Shown here: positions 37,041-47,053 of the stretch, piece by piece
How the letters are laid out: every line of letters begins with the position of its first letter
Position numbering within the stretch: position 1 is the stretch's first letter
Assembly (NCBI RefSeq): GCF_016703145.1
Contig: NZ_JADJCO010000003.1
Location: 1,070,001-1,134,000 of the forward strand
From: Ottowia sp.
GTDB taxonomy: Bacteria; Pseudomonadota; Gammaproteobacteria; Burkholderiales; Burkholderiaceae_C
DNA length: 64,000 bases
Reading direction: 5' to 3'
Made by a program: the position numbers and the translations under genes
The notes under the pieces: generated by a model
The model's input: the letters and a program-made list of their open reading frames with translations, nothing else
What the model was told of the DNA's origin: nothing
Databases searched by the model: none

Positions 37041-39194
37041 ATGACGGCATCGGCAGACACCCTCCACCACGACGTCCCGCACGGCCCGCGGCCCTGGCGC
37101 CCGGGCGTGGAGTTGCTGTCGTCGATGCGCTTCGCCATCGCGCTGCTCACCGTCATCTGCATCGCGTCGGTCATCGGCACCGTGCTCAAGCAGCATGAGC
37201 CGGCGGTCAACTACACCAACCAGTTCGGGCCGTTCTGGGCCGATCTGTTCCTGGCGCTCAAGCTCAACGCGGTGTACAGCGCGTGGTGGTTCCTGCTGAT
37301 CCTGGCCTTCCTGGTCGTCAGCACCTCGCTGTGCATCTCGCGCAACACGCCCAAGATCGTGGCCGACCTGCGCAGCTACAAGGAGAACATCCGCGAACAG
37401 AGCCTGAAGGCGTTCCACCACAAGGCCGAGGCGCGCCTGGCCGAGTCGCCCCAGGCCGGGGCCGAGCGCATCGGCCGCCTGCTGGCCGGCGGCGGCTGGA
37501 AGGTGCGCCTGCAGCCGCGCGACACGCCGGCCGGTCCCGGCTGGATGGTGGCCGCCAAGGCCGGCGGGGCCAACAAGATCGGCTACATCGCCGCGCACAG
37601 CGCCATCGTGCTGGTCTGCCTGGGCGGGCTGTTCGACGGCGACTTGTTCGTGCGCGCGCTGACCTGGTTCGGCGGCAAGACGGTCTACGCCGGCAGCGGC
37701 TTCGTGTCCGAGGTCGGGCCCGAGCACCGCCTGCCCGAGACCAACCCCACCTTCCGCGGCAATCTGGTGGTGTCGGAGGGTACGCAGTCGAGCACCGCCA
37801 TCCTGAGCCAGTCCGACGGCGTGCTGCTGCAGGAGCTGCCGTTCGCGGTGGAACTGAAGAAGTTCATCGTCGAGTACTACTCCACCGGCATGCCCAAGCT
37901 GTTCGCCAGCGACATCGTGATCCACGACAAGGCCACCGGCGAGCAGCGCCCGGCGCGCGTCGAGGTCAACCACCCGGCCAGCTACAAGGGCGTGCAGATC
38001 TACCAGAGCAGCTTCGACGACGGCGGCTCGCGCGTGAAGCTGGCGGCCCTGCCCCTGAACGGCAGCGCGCGGCCGTTCGAGGTCGAAGGCACCATCGGCA
38101 GCTCCTCGCAGATCACCAACGGCAGCGACCAGCTGACGCTCGAATACACCGCCCTGCGCGTCATCAACGTCGAGAACCTGTCCGGCGACCCGCCGGCCGG
38201 CGTGGACGTGCGCCGCGTCGACCTGGGCCAGGCCGTGGCGCAGCGCCTGGGCGCGGCCGACAAGACCGTCACCAGGCGCGAGCTGCGCAACGTCGGCCCC
38301 AGCATCACCTACAAGCTGCGCGACGCGGCCGGCCAGGCGCGCGAGTACCACAACTACATGTTGCCGGTCGATACCGGCGACGGCGCGCCGGTGTTCCTGG
38401 TCGGGGTGCGCAACACGCCGGCCGAGTCCTTCCGCTACCTGCGCGTGCCGGCGGACGACGAAGGCTCGCTGGCCGGCTTCGTCGCCCTGCGCGCGGCCCT
38501 GGAGGACCCGGCGCAGCGCGAGCGCGCGGTACGCCGCTACGTCGCCAAGGCGGTCGAGCCGGGCCGGCCGGAGCTGGCCGAGCAACTGGCGATGTCGGCC
38601 TCGCGCGCCCTGGGCCTGTTCGGTGGGGCCGAGGCGGTGAACGGCACCCGCATCGGCGGCCTGCAGGCCATCTCGGACTTCATGGAGGCGGCCGTGCCGG
38701 AGGGCGAGCGCGAGCGTGCCGCCGAGGTGCTGCTGCGCATCCTCAACGGCACCCTGCTGGAGCTGAACGCGCTGGTGCGCGAGTCGCGGGGCCAGAAGCC
38801 TCTGTCGGAAGCCGACGAAGCCACCCGGCAGTACATGACGCAGGCGGTGTTGGCGCTGTCGGACGCGCCGCTGTACCCGGCGCCGGTGGTCTTCCAGCTC
38901 CAGGACTTCACCCAGGTGCAGGCCAGCGTGTTCCAGGTGGCGCGCGCCCCGGGCCAGAATGTGGTCTATCTGGGCTGCCTGTTGCTGATCCTGGGCGTCT
39001 TTGCGATGCTCTACGTGCGCGAGCGGCGCCTGTGGATCTGGCTGGCGCCCGAGGGCGCCGGCGCCCGGGCCACGATGGCCCTGTCGTCCAACCGCAAGAC
39101 GATGGACGCCGACCGCGAATTCGAACAACTGCGGCTCAAGCTGCTTGCCGAGCCGTCCCACGAGACATCCCACGAGGGGGCTTCCAGGCCATGA
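37041..39194 (+). CDS. resB: ResB (Ccs1), cytochrome c biogenesis protein
   Basis: A 717-residue membrane protein of system II cytochrome c maturation. Hydrophobic segments are at MRFAIALLTVICIASVIGT, WWFLLILAFLVVSTSL and GYIAAHSAIVLVCLGG near the start, and NVVYLGCLLLILGVFAML near the end. A large periplasmic domain lies between. With CcsA it brings haem to apocytochromes. The TGA stop overlaps the ccsA start, so the pair is coupled. Confidence 0.95.
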   Translation: MTASADTLHHDVPHGPRPWRPGVELLSSMRFAIALLTVICIASVIGTVLKQHEPAVNYTNQFGPFWADLFLALKLNAVYSAWWFLLILAFLVVSTSLCISRNTPKIVADLRSYKENIREQSLKAFHHKAEARLAESPQAGAERIGRLLAGGGWKVRLQPRDTPAGPGWMVAAKAGGANKIGYIAAHSAIVLVCLGGLFDGDLFVRALTWFGGKTVYAGSGFVSEVGPEHRLPETNPTFRGNLVVSEGTQSSTAILSQSDGVLLQELPFAVELKKFIVEYYSTGMPKLFASDIVIHDKATGEQRPARVEVNHPASYKGVQIYQSSFDDGGSRVKLAALPLNGSARPFEVEGTIGSSSQITNGSDQLTLEYTALRVINVENLSGDPPAGVDVRRVDLGQAVAQRLGAADKTVTRRELRNVGPSITYKLRDAAGQAREYHNYMLPVDTGDGAPVFLVGVRNTPAESFRYLRVPADDEGSLAGFVALRAALEDPAQRERAVRRYVAKAVEPGRPELAEQLAMSASRALGLFGGAEAVNGTRIGGLQAISDFMEAAVPEGERERAAEVLLRILNGTLLELNALVRESRGQKPLSEADEATRQYMTQAVLALSDAPLYPAPVVFQLQDFTQVQASVFQVARAPGQNVVYLGCLLLILGVFAMLYVRERRLWIWLAPEGAGARATMALSSNRKTMDADREFEQLRLKLLAEPSHETSHEGASRP

Positions 39195-40522
39195 ACACCA
39201 CCGTCGCACCCGCGCCCCTGACGCTGAACGAGGGCTACTTCGCGCGCCGCAACTGGGGCGATTGGGCGTTCGCCCTGCTGGCCGTGGCCGGCGCCGTCTT
39301 CGCGTTCCAGCGCTACCACGCGGCGATGGACGTCTACGAGAAGGGCATCCTCGCCGCAGCGGTGCCGGCGGTGGTCTGGCTGGGCTGGTTCTGGCGGCCG
39401 CTGCGCCACCTGATGCTGGTGGTGGCCGCCTTCTCGCTTTTGGCCATCGTGTCCTACGACGGCGACCTGCGGCGCGGCGACACCGTCTTCTGGCTCAAGT
39501 ATTTCCTGTCCAGCCAGTCGGCCATCCTGTGGATGAGCATGTTGTTCTTCATGAGCACGGCGTTCTACTGGATCGGCATGTTCGCGCGCGGGCAGGCGGC
39601 CGTGTTCGAGGGGCTGGGCAGCAAGATCGCCTGGGTGGCGGTGGGGTTGGCGCTCGTCGGCACCATGGTGCGCTGGTACGAGAGCCACCAGATCGGCCCG
39701 GACATCGGCCACATCCCGGTCAGCAACCTGTACGAGGTGTTCGTGCTGTTCTGCTGGATGACGGCGCTGTTCTACCTGTACTACGAGGCGCAGTACCGCA
39801 CGCGCGCCATGGGCGCCTTCGTGATGCTGGTGGTCAGCGCCGCAGTGGGCTTTTTGCTGTGGTACACGCTGGTGCGCGAGGCGCACGAGATCCAGCCGCT
39901 GGTGCCCGCGCTCAAGAGCTGGTGGATGAAGCTGCACGTGCCGGCCAACTTCATCGGCTACGGCACCTTCTCGCTGGCGGCGATGGTGGCGTTCGCCTAC
40001 CTCATCAAGCAGCAGGCCGCCGAGAAGCGCTGGTATGCGCTCACGCCCATGTGGCTGCTGGGCATGGCGCTGTGTTTCGTTCCCCTGGCCTTCCGTCAGC
40101 GCAACCTGGCCGAGGCCGGCGGCAGCTACTGGTTCGGCTACGCCATCGTCGCGGCGCTGATCGTGGGCGGCATCCTGCTGGGCCGCCGGCGCATCGCCGA
40201 GCGCCTGCCCAGCTTCGAGGTGCTGGACGACGTGATGTACAAGTCCATCGCCGTGGGCTTCGCCTTCTTCACCATCGCCACCGTGCTGGGCGCGCTGTGG
40301 GCGGCCGAGGCCTGGGGCGGCTACTGGAGTTGGGACCCCAAGGAAACCTGGGCCCTGATCGTGTGGCTGAACTACGCCGCCTGGCTGCACATGCGGCTGA
40401 TGAAGGGCCTGCGCGGCACCGTCGCGTCGTGGTGGGCGCTGGCGGGGCTGGGCGTGACCACCTTCGCCTTCATCGGGGTCAACATGTTCCTGTCGGGGCT
40501 GCACAGCTACGGCACCCTGTAG
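39191..40522 (+). CDS. ccsA: CcsA (CcsB), haem lyase subunit of system II
   Basis: A 443-residue membrane protein with many helices. The haem-handling WWD signature GYWSWDPKETWALIVWLNYA is present, with His residues in AWLHMRL and KSWWMKLHVPANF. Together with ResB it forms the CcsBA synthetase that ligates haem to CxxCH motifs. The nearby cytochrome c4 is an obvious client. Confidence 0.96.
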   Translation: MNTTVAPAPLTLNEGYFARRNWGDWAFALLAVAGAVFAFQRYHAAMDVYEKGILAAAVPAVVWLGWFWRPLRHLMLVVAAFSLLAIVSYDGDLRRGDTVFWLKYFLSSQSAILWMSMLFFMSTAFYWIGMFARGQAAVFEGLGSKIAWVAVGLALVGTMVRWYESHQIGPDIGHIPVSNLYEVFVLFCWMTALFYLYYEAQYRTRAMGAFVMLVVSAAVGFLLWYTLVREAHEIQPLVPALKSWWMKLHVPANFIGYGTFSLAAMVAFAYLIKQQAAEKRWYALTPMWLLGMALCFVPLAFRQRNLAEAGGSYWFGYAIVAALIVGGILLGRRRIAERLPSFEVLDDVMYKSIAVGFAFFTIATVLGALWAAEAWGGYWSWDPKETWALIVWLNYAAWLHMRLMKGLRGTVASWWALAGLGVTTFAFIGVNMFLSGLHSYGTL

Positions 40523-40557
40523 CAGGGTTGCGGCAGCGGCGCGCCGCGACGGCATGT

Positions 40558-40622
40558 TTTCAAGCCAAATCGGCCTTGAGCCCGCGTGGATATTTCGCTG
40601 ATAGCTATTATTTTAATAGTAA
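40558..40622 (+). repeat. Intergenic repeat, copy R9
   Basis: TTTCAAGCCAAATCGGCCTT, then GATATTTCGCTGATAGCTATTA. The 3' hairpin CTATTA/TAATAG closes a 3-nt loop. It is very similar to copies R4 and R10. Confidence 0.9.
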
Positions 40623-40790
40623 ACGTTCGATTCTGGTAGGCGCCGCGGGCCTGAGGGCTTGCGCCGGCCGCGCGCCGCTGTAACCTGGCGGCCCATCGGA
40701 ACGAATGAACAGGTGCCGTCTCCAACAGTCGTCGCGCCCGCACCAGGCGGCCGGCGCCCGAACCCAGGCACACACTCCCGAGGCTCCATC

Positions 40791-41795
40791 ATGCTGATCC
40801 GATCCCGCGACCCAGGCTTCGTGCACCCTCATCCCGGCGACGTCACGCCGCGCGCCGTCTACGAAGACCGGCGCGCGTGGCTGCGTCTGATGGCCGGCGG
40901 CGCGGCCGGCGCCGCGCTGCCGGGCTGGGCGGCGCGCGACGCCCGCGCGCAGGCGCCCGCCGCCGCACGCCCGGGCAAGCTGGCGCCGCTGCCGGGCGCC
41001 AGGTCCGCCGTGCCCGGCGCGGTGACGATGGAAAAGCCCACCGACCACAAGGACGCCAGCAGCTACAACAACTTCTACGAGTTCGGCACCGACAAATCCG
41101 CCCCAGCGCGCCAGGCCCACACGCTGAGGACCGCGCCGTGGTCGGTGGAGGTCGAGGGCCTGGTCGGCAAACCCGGCCGGTGGGCGCTGGAAGACCTGCT
41201 CAAGCTGGCGCCAATGGAAGAGCGCCTCTACCGTCTGCGCTGCGTCGAGGGCTGGTCGATGGTGATCCCGTGGGTCGGCTATTCGCTGGTCGGGCTGATC
41301 CGCCGCGTGGAGCCACTGGGCAGTGCCAGGTACGTCGAATTCGTCACCCTGGCCGACCCGAAGCAGATGCCCGGCCTGCGCTCCGGCGTGCTGGACTGGC
41401 CCTACACCGAGGCGCTGCGGCTGGACGAGGCGCTGCACCCGCTCACGCTGCTGGCCTTCGGCATGTACGGCGAGGTGCTGCCCAACCAGAACGGCGCGCC
41501 GGTGCGCATCGTGGTGCCCTGGAAGTACGGCTTCAAGTCGGCCAAGTCGATCGTGAAGATCCGCTTCACCGAGAAGGAACCGCGCACCGCCTGGAACAAG
41601 GCGGCGCGGCACGAGTACGGCTTCTATTCCAACGTCAACCCCGAGGTGGACCACCCGCGCTGGAGCCAGGCCACCGAGCGACGCATCGGCGAGGATGGGC
41701 TGTTCGCCAAGAAGCGCAAGACGCTGATGTTCAACGGTTACGAAGCCCAGGTCGGCCAGCTGTACGCGGGCATGGACCTGAAGAAGTTCTATTGA
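40791..41795 (+). CDS. msrP: MsrP, periplasmic methionine sulfoxide reductase (Mo subunit)
   Basis: A 334-residue molybdopterin enzyme (formerly YedY) that repairs oxidised methionines in periplasmic proteins. The N terminus carries a Tat-like signal ([20 protein letters not shown]). The molybdenum-binding Cys is C151 in [13 protein letters not shown]. Further motifs: [12 protein letters not shown] and [19 protein letters not shown] 40791 is chosen to keep the twin-arginine near the start. Followed by its membrane partner MsrQ. Confidence 0.95.
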   Translation: MLIRSRDPGFVHPHPGDVTPRAVYEDRRAWLRLMAGGAAGAALPGWAARDARAQAPAAARPGKLAPLPGARSAVPGAVTMEKPTDHKDASSYNNFYEFGTDKSAPARQAHTLRTAPWSVEVEGLVGKPGRWALEDLLKLAPMEERLYRLRCVEGWSMVIPWVGYSLVGLIRRVEPLGSARYVEFVTLADPKQMPGLRSGVLDWPYTEALRLDEALHPLTLLAFGMYGEVLPNQNGAPVRIVVPWKYGFKSAKSIVKIRFTEKEPRTAWNKAARHEYGFYSNVNPEVDHPRWSQATERRIGEDGLFAKKRKTLMFNGYEAQVGQLYAGMDLKKFY

Positions 41796-41803
41796 CCCCC
41801 GCC

Positions 41804-42430
41804 GTGACCGTGCGCGCGCTCCTGCTGCGGCCGGCGGCCAAGCCGGTGGTCTTCGCGCTGTGCCTGCTGCCGCTGGTCTGGCTGGTCTTCGGCGCCGTGG
41901 CCGACCGGCTGGGCGCCAATCCGGCCGAGGCGCTGATCCGCGCGCTGGGCGACTGGACGCTGCGCTTTCTGTGCCTGACGCTGGCCGTCACGCCGCTGCG
42001 GGTGCGCACGCGCACGCCGCAACTGGCGCGCTTCAGGCGCATGCTGGGGGTGTTCACGTTCTTCTACGCCTGCCTGCACCTGCTGGCCTACGCCTGGCTG
42101 GACATGGGGCTGGAGCCGGCGGAGATCGGCCGCGACATCCTCAAGCGCCCCTTCATCCTGGTGGGCTTCGCCACCTGGCTGCTGCTGCTGCCGCTGGCCC
42201 TGACCTCGGCCAACCGCGCCGTGCGCTGGCTGGGCGGGCGCCAGTGGCAGGCGCTGCACCGGCTGGTCTATCTGATCGCGGGGCTGGCGCTGCTGCACTT
42301 CTTCTGGATGCGCAGCGGCAAGAACGACTTTGGCGAAGTGGCGGTGTACGGTGCCGTCATCGGCACATTGCTGCTGGAGCGGCTGGTGCGCTATTTCAAG
42401 CCAAATCGGCCTCAAGTCAGCGCCAGATAA
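41804..42430 (+). CDS. msrQ: MsrQ, haem-binding membrane partner of MsrP
   Basis: A 208-residue protein (formerly YedZ) with about six membrane helices and haem-ligand histidines in FFYACLHLLAYAWL and in ALHRLVYLIAGLALLHFFW. It passes quinol electrons to MsrP. No ATG is available near the msrP stop: GTG 41804 is used here, while TTG 41792, overlapping the msrP stop, is equally possible. The last residues (YFKPNRPQVSAR) and the TAA stop are encoded by repeat R10. Confidence 0.9.
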   Translation: MTVRALLLRPAAKPVVFALCLLPLVWLVFGAVADRLGANPAEALIRALGDWTLRFLCLTLAVTPLRVRTRTPQLARFRRMLGVFTFFYACLHLLAYAWLDMGLEPAEIGRDILKRPFILVGFATWLLLLPLALTSANRAVRWLGGRQWQALHRLVYLIAGLALLHFFWMRSGKNDFGEVAVYGAVIGTLLLERLVRYFKPNRPQVSAR

Positions 42431-42460
42431 TCGCCAGTAGCTATATAAATAATAGCTACC
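42392..42460 (+). repeat. Intergenic repeat, copy R10, overlapping the msrQ 3' end
   Basis: TTTCAAGCCAAATCGGCCTC and GCCAGTAGCTATATAAATAA. The 3' hairpin TAGCTAT/ATAGCTA (7-bp arms, 7-nt loop) is perfect. About 39 nt of the element are translated as the MsrQ C terminus. Confidence 0.9.
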
Positions 42461-42469
42461 TGGCGAGCC

Positions 42470-43765
42470 TCAGATCGACTCCAGACGCCACAGATCCTGC
42501 ATGGGCTCGCGCCGGCGTACCACGCGCGTGCTGTTGCCGTCCACCAGCACCTCGGCGGCGCGCGGGCGGGTGTTGTAGTTGCTGGCCATGCTCATGCTGT
42601 AGGCGCCGGCCGATAGCACGGCCAACCGGTCGCCCGGGCGTACCGCCAGCGCGCGGTCATGGCCCAGCCAGTCGCCGCTCTCGCACACCGGGCCGACCAC
42701 GTCCCAGGTCGCGGCCGCCGCCCCGGCGGCCGGCTCGGCCAGCGGCACGATGCGGTGAAAGGCCTGGTACAGCGCCGGCCGGGGCAGGTCGTTCATCGCC
42801 GCGTCGACGATGCAGAAGCTCTTCTGCTCGCCGGGCTTGAGGTAGAGCACCTCGGTCACGCACACGCCGGCGTTGCCGACCAGCGAGCGGCCTGGCTCGA
42901 TCATCAGCGCGCGGCCGCCGAAGCCGCGCGCGTCCAGGCGCGCCAGCAGCGCCGCCCACAGCGCATCGGCGGCCGGCGGCGCGTCGCCGTTGTAGTCGAT
43001 GCCCAGGCCGCCGCCGAAGTCGATGTGGTGGATGGGGATGCCGGCCACCTCGATGGCGGCGACCAGGTCCAGCACCCGGTCCATGGCTTCCAGGTAGGGC
43101 GCGGGCGCGGTGATCTGCGAGCCGATGTGGCAGTCGATGCCCGCCACGCGCAGCCCCGGCAGGCCGGCGGCGCGCTGGTAGGCCGCCAGCGCCTGCTCGT
43201 GCGCGATGCCGAACTTGTTGCCCTTCAGGCCGGTGGAGATGTAGGGATGGGTCTTGGCGTCCACGTTCGGGTTGACGCGGATGCTGACCGGCGCCACCCG
43301 GCCGCAGGCCTGGGCGACTTCGCTCAGCACGTCCAGCTCGGCGACGCTCTCGACGTTGAAGCAGCCGATGCCCACGTCGAGCGCGCGGCGCATCTCCTGG
43401 CGCGTCTTGCCGATGCCGGAGAAGATGATTCTGCCGGGCGCGGCGCCGGCCGCCAGCGCGCGCTCCAGCTCACCGCCCGAGACGATGTCGAAGCCGCAGC
43501 CCGCGTCCGCCAGCAGCTTCAGGATGGCCAGCGTGGAGTTGGCCTTCATGGCGTAGCAGATCAGCGCGTCGCGCCCCGCCAGCCCGCGCTGGTAGGCCGC
43601 CAGCGCGGCCAGGATGGCGGCCTTGGAGTAGATGAACAGCGGCGTGCCGTGCCGCTCGGCCAGCGTCTGCAGGGGCACGTCCTCGACCATGAGTTGGCCG
43701 TCGTGATACGACACGAAGGGCGCCCCCGGCAGCGGCGGCGGGGGGAGGGCGGGCGAAGCGGTCAT
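42470..43765 (-). CDS. lysA: Diaminopimelate decarboxylase
   Basis: A 431-residue PLP enzyme making lysine from meso-diaminopimelate. The PLP lysine is K74 in CYAMKANST. Other motifs are CHIGSQI, HIDFGGGLGIDY, EPGRSLVGNAG and GPVCESGDWL. The start ATG overlaps the lptM stop (ATGA), so lptM-lysA form an operon, an arrangement common to beta- and gammaproteobacteria. Confidence 0.97.
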   Translation of the reverse strand: MTASPALPPPPLPGAPFVSYHDGQLMVEDVPLQTLAERHGTPLFIYSKAAILAALAAYQRGLAGRDALICYAMKANSTLAILKLLADAGCGFDIVSGGELERALAAGAAPGRIIFSGIGKTRQEMRRALDVGIGCFNVESVAELDVLSEVAQACGRVAPVSIRVNPNVDAKTHPYISTGLKGNKFGIAHEQALAAYQRAAGLPGLRVAGIDCHIGSQITAPAPYLEAMDRVLDLVAAIEVAGIPIHHIDFGGGLGIDYNGDAPPAADALWAALLARLDARGFGGRALMIEPGRSLVGNAGVCVTEVLYLKPGEQKSFCIVDAAMNDLPRPALYQAFHRIVPLAEPAAGAAAATWDVVGPVCESGDWLGHDRALAVRPGDRLAVLSAGAYSMSMASNYNTRPRAAEVLVDGNSTRVVRRREPMQDLWRLESI

Positions 43766-44004
43766 TGGATATCGGGCAGGTCGGGCAGCGGCGACGGGGG
43801 CACGGGGGTGGACGCCCGGCTGGCTGGCGCGGCGGGCGGCTGGCCGCCGCCGAAGACGGTTTGCGGCAAGGTCGCGCGCTGCGCCGCCGCCGGGGTGTGG
43901 GGGATGTAGAGCGGCCCTTTTTGGCCGCAGCCGGCCAATGGCCCCGCGAGGATCAGGCCCGCCGCGATGGCTAGAATGGTTCGAGGCAGCGGTGCGAGCG
44001 ACAT
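43762..44004 (-). CDS. lptM: LptM-like small lipoprotein (YifL)
   Basis: An 80-residue lipoprotein: signal peptide, lipobox LAGC (C26), then GQKGPLYIP, the hallmark of LptM/YifL, then a Pro/Ala-rich tail. In E. coli LptM assists maturation of the LPS transport complex LptDE in the outer membrane. Cotranscribed with lysA. Its start codon is only 13 bp from the divergent cyaY start. Confidence 0.88.
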   Translation of the reverse strand: MSLAPLPRTILAIAAGLILAGPLAGCGQKGPLYIPHTPAAAQRATLPQTVFGGGQPPAAPASRASTPVPPSPLPDLPDIQ

Positions 44005-44017
44005 GGATGGAATTGTA

Positions 44018-44347
44018 ATGACCGAGCTTGAATACATGGACCGGGCGGAGGCCCTGCTGCGCAGCGTCGAGACGCAGTGCGACCGCGTCAATGAGACCAC
44101 CGAGGCCGACATCGACAACCAGCGCGTCGGCGGCATGATCACCCTGGTGTTCCGCGACGGCAGCCAGATCGTGGTGAACCTGCAGAAGCCCCTGCACGAA
44201 GTGTGGCTGGCGGCGCGCTCGGGGGGCTACCACTTCCGCCATCACGAGGGCGCGTGGCGCGACACCAAGTCGGGCGAGGAATTCTTCGCGCGCCTGTCGC
44301 GCAGCGTCAGCGAGCATGCCGGCATGCCGCTGGTGTTCCTGCCCTAG
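44018..44347 (+). CDS. cyaY: CyaY, frataxin-like iron protein
   Basis: A 109-residue frataxin homologue (E. coli 106) that modulates iron-sulfur cluster assembly. The acidic helix ([20 protein letters not shown]), then [20 protein letters not shown] and [20 protein letters not shown], are characteristic. ATG 44018 is chosen; ATG 44003 is in frame. The TAG stop shares the CTAG tetramer with the stop of the convergent PBP1a gene. Confidence 0.94.
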   Translation: MTELEYMDRAEALLRSVETQCDRVNETTEADIDNQRVGGMITLVFRDGSQIVVNLQKPLHEVWLAARSGGYHFRHHEGAWRDTKSGEEFFARLSRSVSEHAGMPLVFLP

Positions 44348-46731
44348 TTCTTGAACAGGTCGAGAATGCGGTTGCGCTCCTCGGAGGGGGCGGCGCTCTC
44401 GCGCCCTGGTTCCACCGCCACCGGCTCCAGGCCCGCGCCACCCAGGTTGCTGATGCCTTCGCCGCGCGCATACTCCTCGTAGTACCAGTCGCCGCCGACC
44501 TTGACGACGCCCTGTGGCGGCGTGAGTTCGGCCACCGGTACATTCTTGAGCGCGGTCTGCATGAAGTTGATCCAGATCGGCAGGCTCAGCCCGCCGCCAG
44601 TCTCGCGGCTGCCCAGGTTGCGCGGCGTGTCATAGCCGATCCATACCGTCGTCGCCAGCGTCGGCTGGTAGCCGGCGAACCAGGCGTCCATCGAGTCGTT
44701 GGTGGTGCCCGTCTTGCCGAACAGGTCGGGGCGCTTCAGCGTGGCCTGCGCCTTGGCGGCCGTGCCGCCGCGCGCGACTTCCTGCAGCAGCGTGTTCATG
44801 ATGAAGGCGTTGCGCGCGTCGATGGCGCGGTTGGATTCGACGGGAGCGGCCGGCTGGCTCTCGACCAGCACCTTGCCCGCGTGGTCCGTGATGCGCGTGA
44901 TCAGGAACGGGTTGACGCGGTAGCCGCCGTTGGCGAACACCGCGAAACCTGCGGTCAACTGCATCGGCGTGACCGAGCCCGCACCCAGCGCCATGGTGAG
45001 GTAGGGCGGGTGCTTGTCGGCGTCGAAGCCGAAGCGCGTGACCCATTCCTGGGCGTAGGGCGGCGTGATCGTCTGCAGGATGCGGATGGAGATCATGTTG
45101 CGCGAGCGGGCCAGCCCGCGCTTCATGGTCATCGGGCCCTCGAACCCGCCTTCGTAGTTCTTGGGTTCCCAGGGCTGGCCGCCGGTCACGCTGCTGTCGA
45201 AGAACAGCGGCGTGTCGTTGATCACGGTGGTGGGCGAGAAGCCCTTCTCCAGCGCCGCCGAGTACACGAACGGCTTGAAGCTGGAACCCGGCTGGCGCCA
45301 GGCCTGGGTCACGTGGTTGAACTTGTTCTTCTCGAAGTCGAAGCCGCCGACCAGCGCCTTGACGGCGCCGTTGCGCGGATCCACGGCGACGAGGGCGCCC
45401 TCGACTTCGGGCAACTGAGCCGTCTCCCAAGAGCCGCGGGCCTGCTTGACGATGCGGATCAGGGCGCCGGGGCGAAGGCGGACGGCCGGCGCGGCCCGAG
45501 CAGAGAGGCCGGCCTGCGCCGCCCGCAGGCCGTCGCCCGTGATCTCCACCGCCTCGCCGCCCTGGCGCACGGCCACGATCTTGCGCGGGCCGGCTTCGAG
45601 GACGACGGCGGCCATCATGTCGCCGATGTCCGGGTGGCTGGCCAGCACGTCGTCGATGGCTTCGTCCCGCTCCTTCGAGTTCCTGGGCAGGTCGACGAAC
45701 TTCTCGGGGCCGCGGTAGGCCTGTCGCCGTTCATAGTCGAGGATGCCGCGCCGCAACGCGGCATAGGCTGCGGTTTGGTCGGCGCCGTTGATCGAGGTAT
45801 AGACGTTGAGACCCCGGCTGTAGGTCTGGTCGCCGTACTGGGTGAACATCATCTGGCGCACCATCTCGGCCACGTACTCGGCATGCACGCGGCCGTTGTT
45901 GCCGACGGGGCGGATGCGCAACTCCTGCTCCTTGGCCGCTGCCGCCTGTTCGGCCGTGATGAAGCCGTTTTCCAGCATGCGGTCGATGATGTAGAGTTGA
46001 CGCTCGCGCGCACGCGTGAAGTTGGCGATGGGGTTGGCCGTCGAGGGAAACTTCGGCACCCCGGCCAGCATGGCGGCTTCGGCGACGGTGAGGTCTTTCA
46101 GGGGTTTGCCGAAGTAGGTCTCGGCCGCCGCGGAGAACCCGTAGGCGCGGTTGCCCAGGAAGATCTGGTTCATGTAGATCTCAAGGATCTGATCCTTGCT
46201 GAGCAGGTGCTCCAGCTTGAACGTGAGCAGGATTTCGTAGATCTTGCGGGTGTACGTCTTTTCCGAGGACAGGTAGACGTTGCGCGCCACCTGCATGGTG
46301 ATGGTGGATGCGCCCTGGCTTTTTTCGCGGCCCAGGTTGGCCAGCGCCGCACGCAGCACGCCCACGTAGTCCACTCCGCCGTGCTCGTAGAAGCGTGCGT
46401 CCTCGATCGCCAGGACGGCGTCCTTCATGACCTTGGGAATCTGGGCAATGGGCGTCAGGTTGCGCCGCTCCTCGCCGAACTCTCCGATCAGGCTGCCCTC
46501 GGCCGTGTACACCCGCAAGGGCAGCTTGGGGCGGTAGTTGGACAGTTCCGAGACATCGGGGAGATTGGGGTAGGCGATCGCCAGGGCCATCAGCCCGGCC
46601 ATGGCGGCGCACAGCACGAGGGCGATCACCGTCCCCCCGGCCCAGGCCAGGCCTTTCGCCAGCCATACCATCCAGCGCGAACCGGCGTTCTGGCGCTGCT
46701 TCACGCTGCGCGTGGATTTTTCAGGGGACAT
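44344..46731 (-). CDS. mrcA: Penicillin-binding protein 1A
   Basis: A 795-residue class A PBP with a membrane anchor at about 30-53. The glycosyltransferase domain has catalytic E110 in [20 protein letters not shown] and then [12 protein letters not shown]. An OB-like insert follows. The transpeptidase domain has GSSFKPF (SxxK), [10 protein letters not shown] (SxN) and GKTGTTN (KTG). It polymerises and cross-links murein. It is divergent from pilM, the same order as mrcA/pilM in pseudomonads. Confidence 0.96.
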   Translation of the reverse strand: MSPEKSTRSVKQRQNAGSRWMVWLAKGLAWAGGTVIALVLCAAMAGLMALAIAYPNLPDVSELSNYRPKLPLRVYTAEGSLIGEFGEERRNLTPIAQIPKVMKDAVLAIEDARFYEHGGVDYVGVLRAALANLGREKSQGASTITMQVARNVYLSSEKTYTRKIYEILLTFKLEHLLSKDQILEIYMNQIFLGNRAYGFSAAAETYFGKPLKDLTVAEAAMLAGVPKFPSTANPIANFTRARERQLYIIDRMLENGFITAEQAAAAKEQELRIRPVGNNGRVHAEYVAEMVRQMMFTQYGDQTYSRGLNVYTSINGADQTAAYAALRRGILDYERRQAYRGPEKFVDLPRNSKERDEAIDDVLASHPDIGDMMAAVVLEAGPRKIVAVRQGGEAVEITGDGLRAAQAGLSARAAPAVRLRPGALIRIVKQARGSWETAQLPEVEGALVAVDPRNGAVKALVGGFDFEKNKFNHVTQAWRQPGSSFKPFVYSAALEKGFSPTTVINDTPLFFDSSVTGGQPWEPKNYEGGFEGPMTMKRGLARSRNMISIRILQTITPPYAQEWVTRFGFDADKHPPYLTMALGAGSVTPMQLTAGFAVFANGGYRVNPFLITRITDHAGKVLVESQPAAPVESNRAIDARNAFIMNTLLQEVARGGTAAKAQATLKRPDLFGKTGTTNDSMDAWFAGYQPTLATTVWIGYDTPRNLGSRETGGGLSLPIWINFMQTALKNVPVAELTPPQGVVKVGGDWYYEEYARGEGISNLGGAGLEPVAVEPGRESAAPSEERNRILDLFKN

Positions 46732-47053
46732 AAGACAAATCTAGAGGGAGTGAGTGCCGGCATCCGGCCCACCAAGACGATGAATCCGGCTTTGACGCAG
46801 ATGAGGTGAACACGTTCCTGAGCAGGCTTCGCATTGTGAGTGGAGCGCAGCCCGACGCGAGGGGCGGTCGCCACGGCCGATGGCGTACTTTGCTGCCGCC
46901 GGTTACGAAACTCTGGTTTTCGTTAGTTTTTTGACAATGCGCATCAAAAAATGCGCGATCTTTCTCTTTGCCGGCGCAATGCCTTGCTGCTAGCATTCCA
47001 CCGAATCCTTAAGCGTGTTCTACTTGTGCAATAGAACGTAACGGGGAGCTTTC
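46732..47053. other. Divergent intergenic region mrcA-pilM
   Basis: About 320 nt, AT-richer towards pilM, that must carry promoters for both genes. A TTGACA at 46931-46936 overlaps the left side of a hairpin with 6-bp arms, GCGCAT/ATGCGC (46939-46956); I see no good -10 behind it. TTGCTG near 46985 is another possible -35 for pilM. No coding frame of note. Confidence 0.5.

Noticed and set aside
36948..39209. Long minus-strand frame opposite resB
   Set aside because: resB has membrane helices and clear family motifs. The opposing frame is a codon-position shadow.
44203..46809. Long plus-strand frame opposite the PBP1a gene
   Set aside because: All PBP1a catalytic motifs lie on the minus strand; the antisense product is low-complexity and unlike any family.
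46931..46960. TTGACA as the -35 of a strong pilM promoter
   Set aside because: At 16-18 nt downstream there is no -10-like hexamer (CGCGAT), so it is not called as a promoter.
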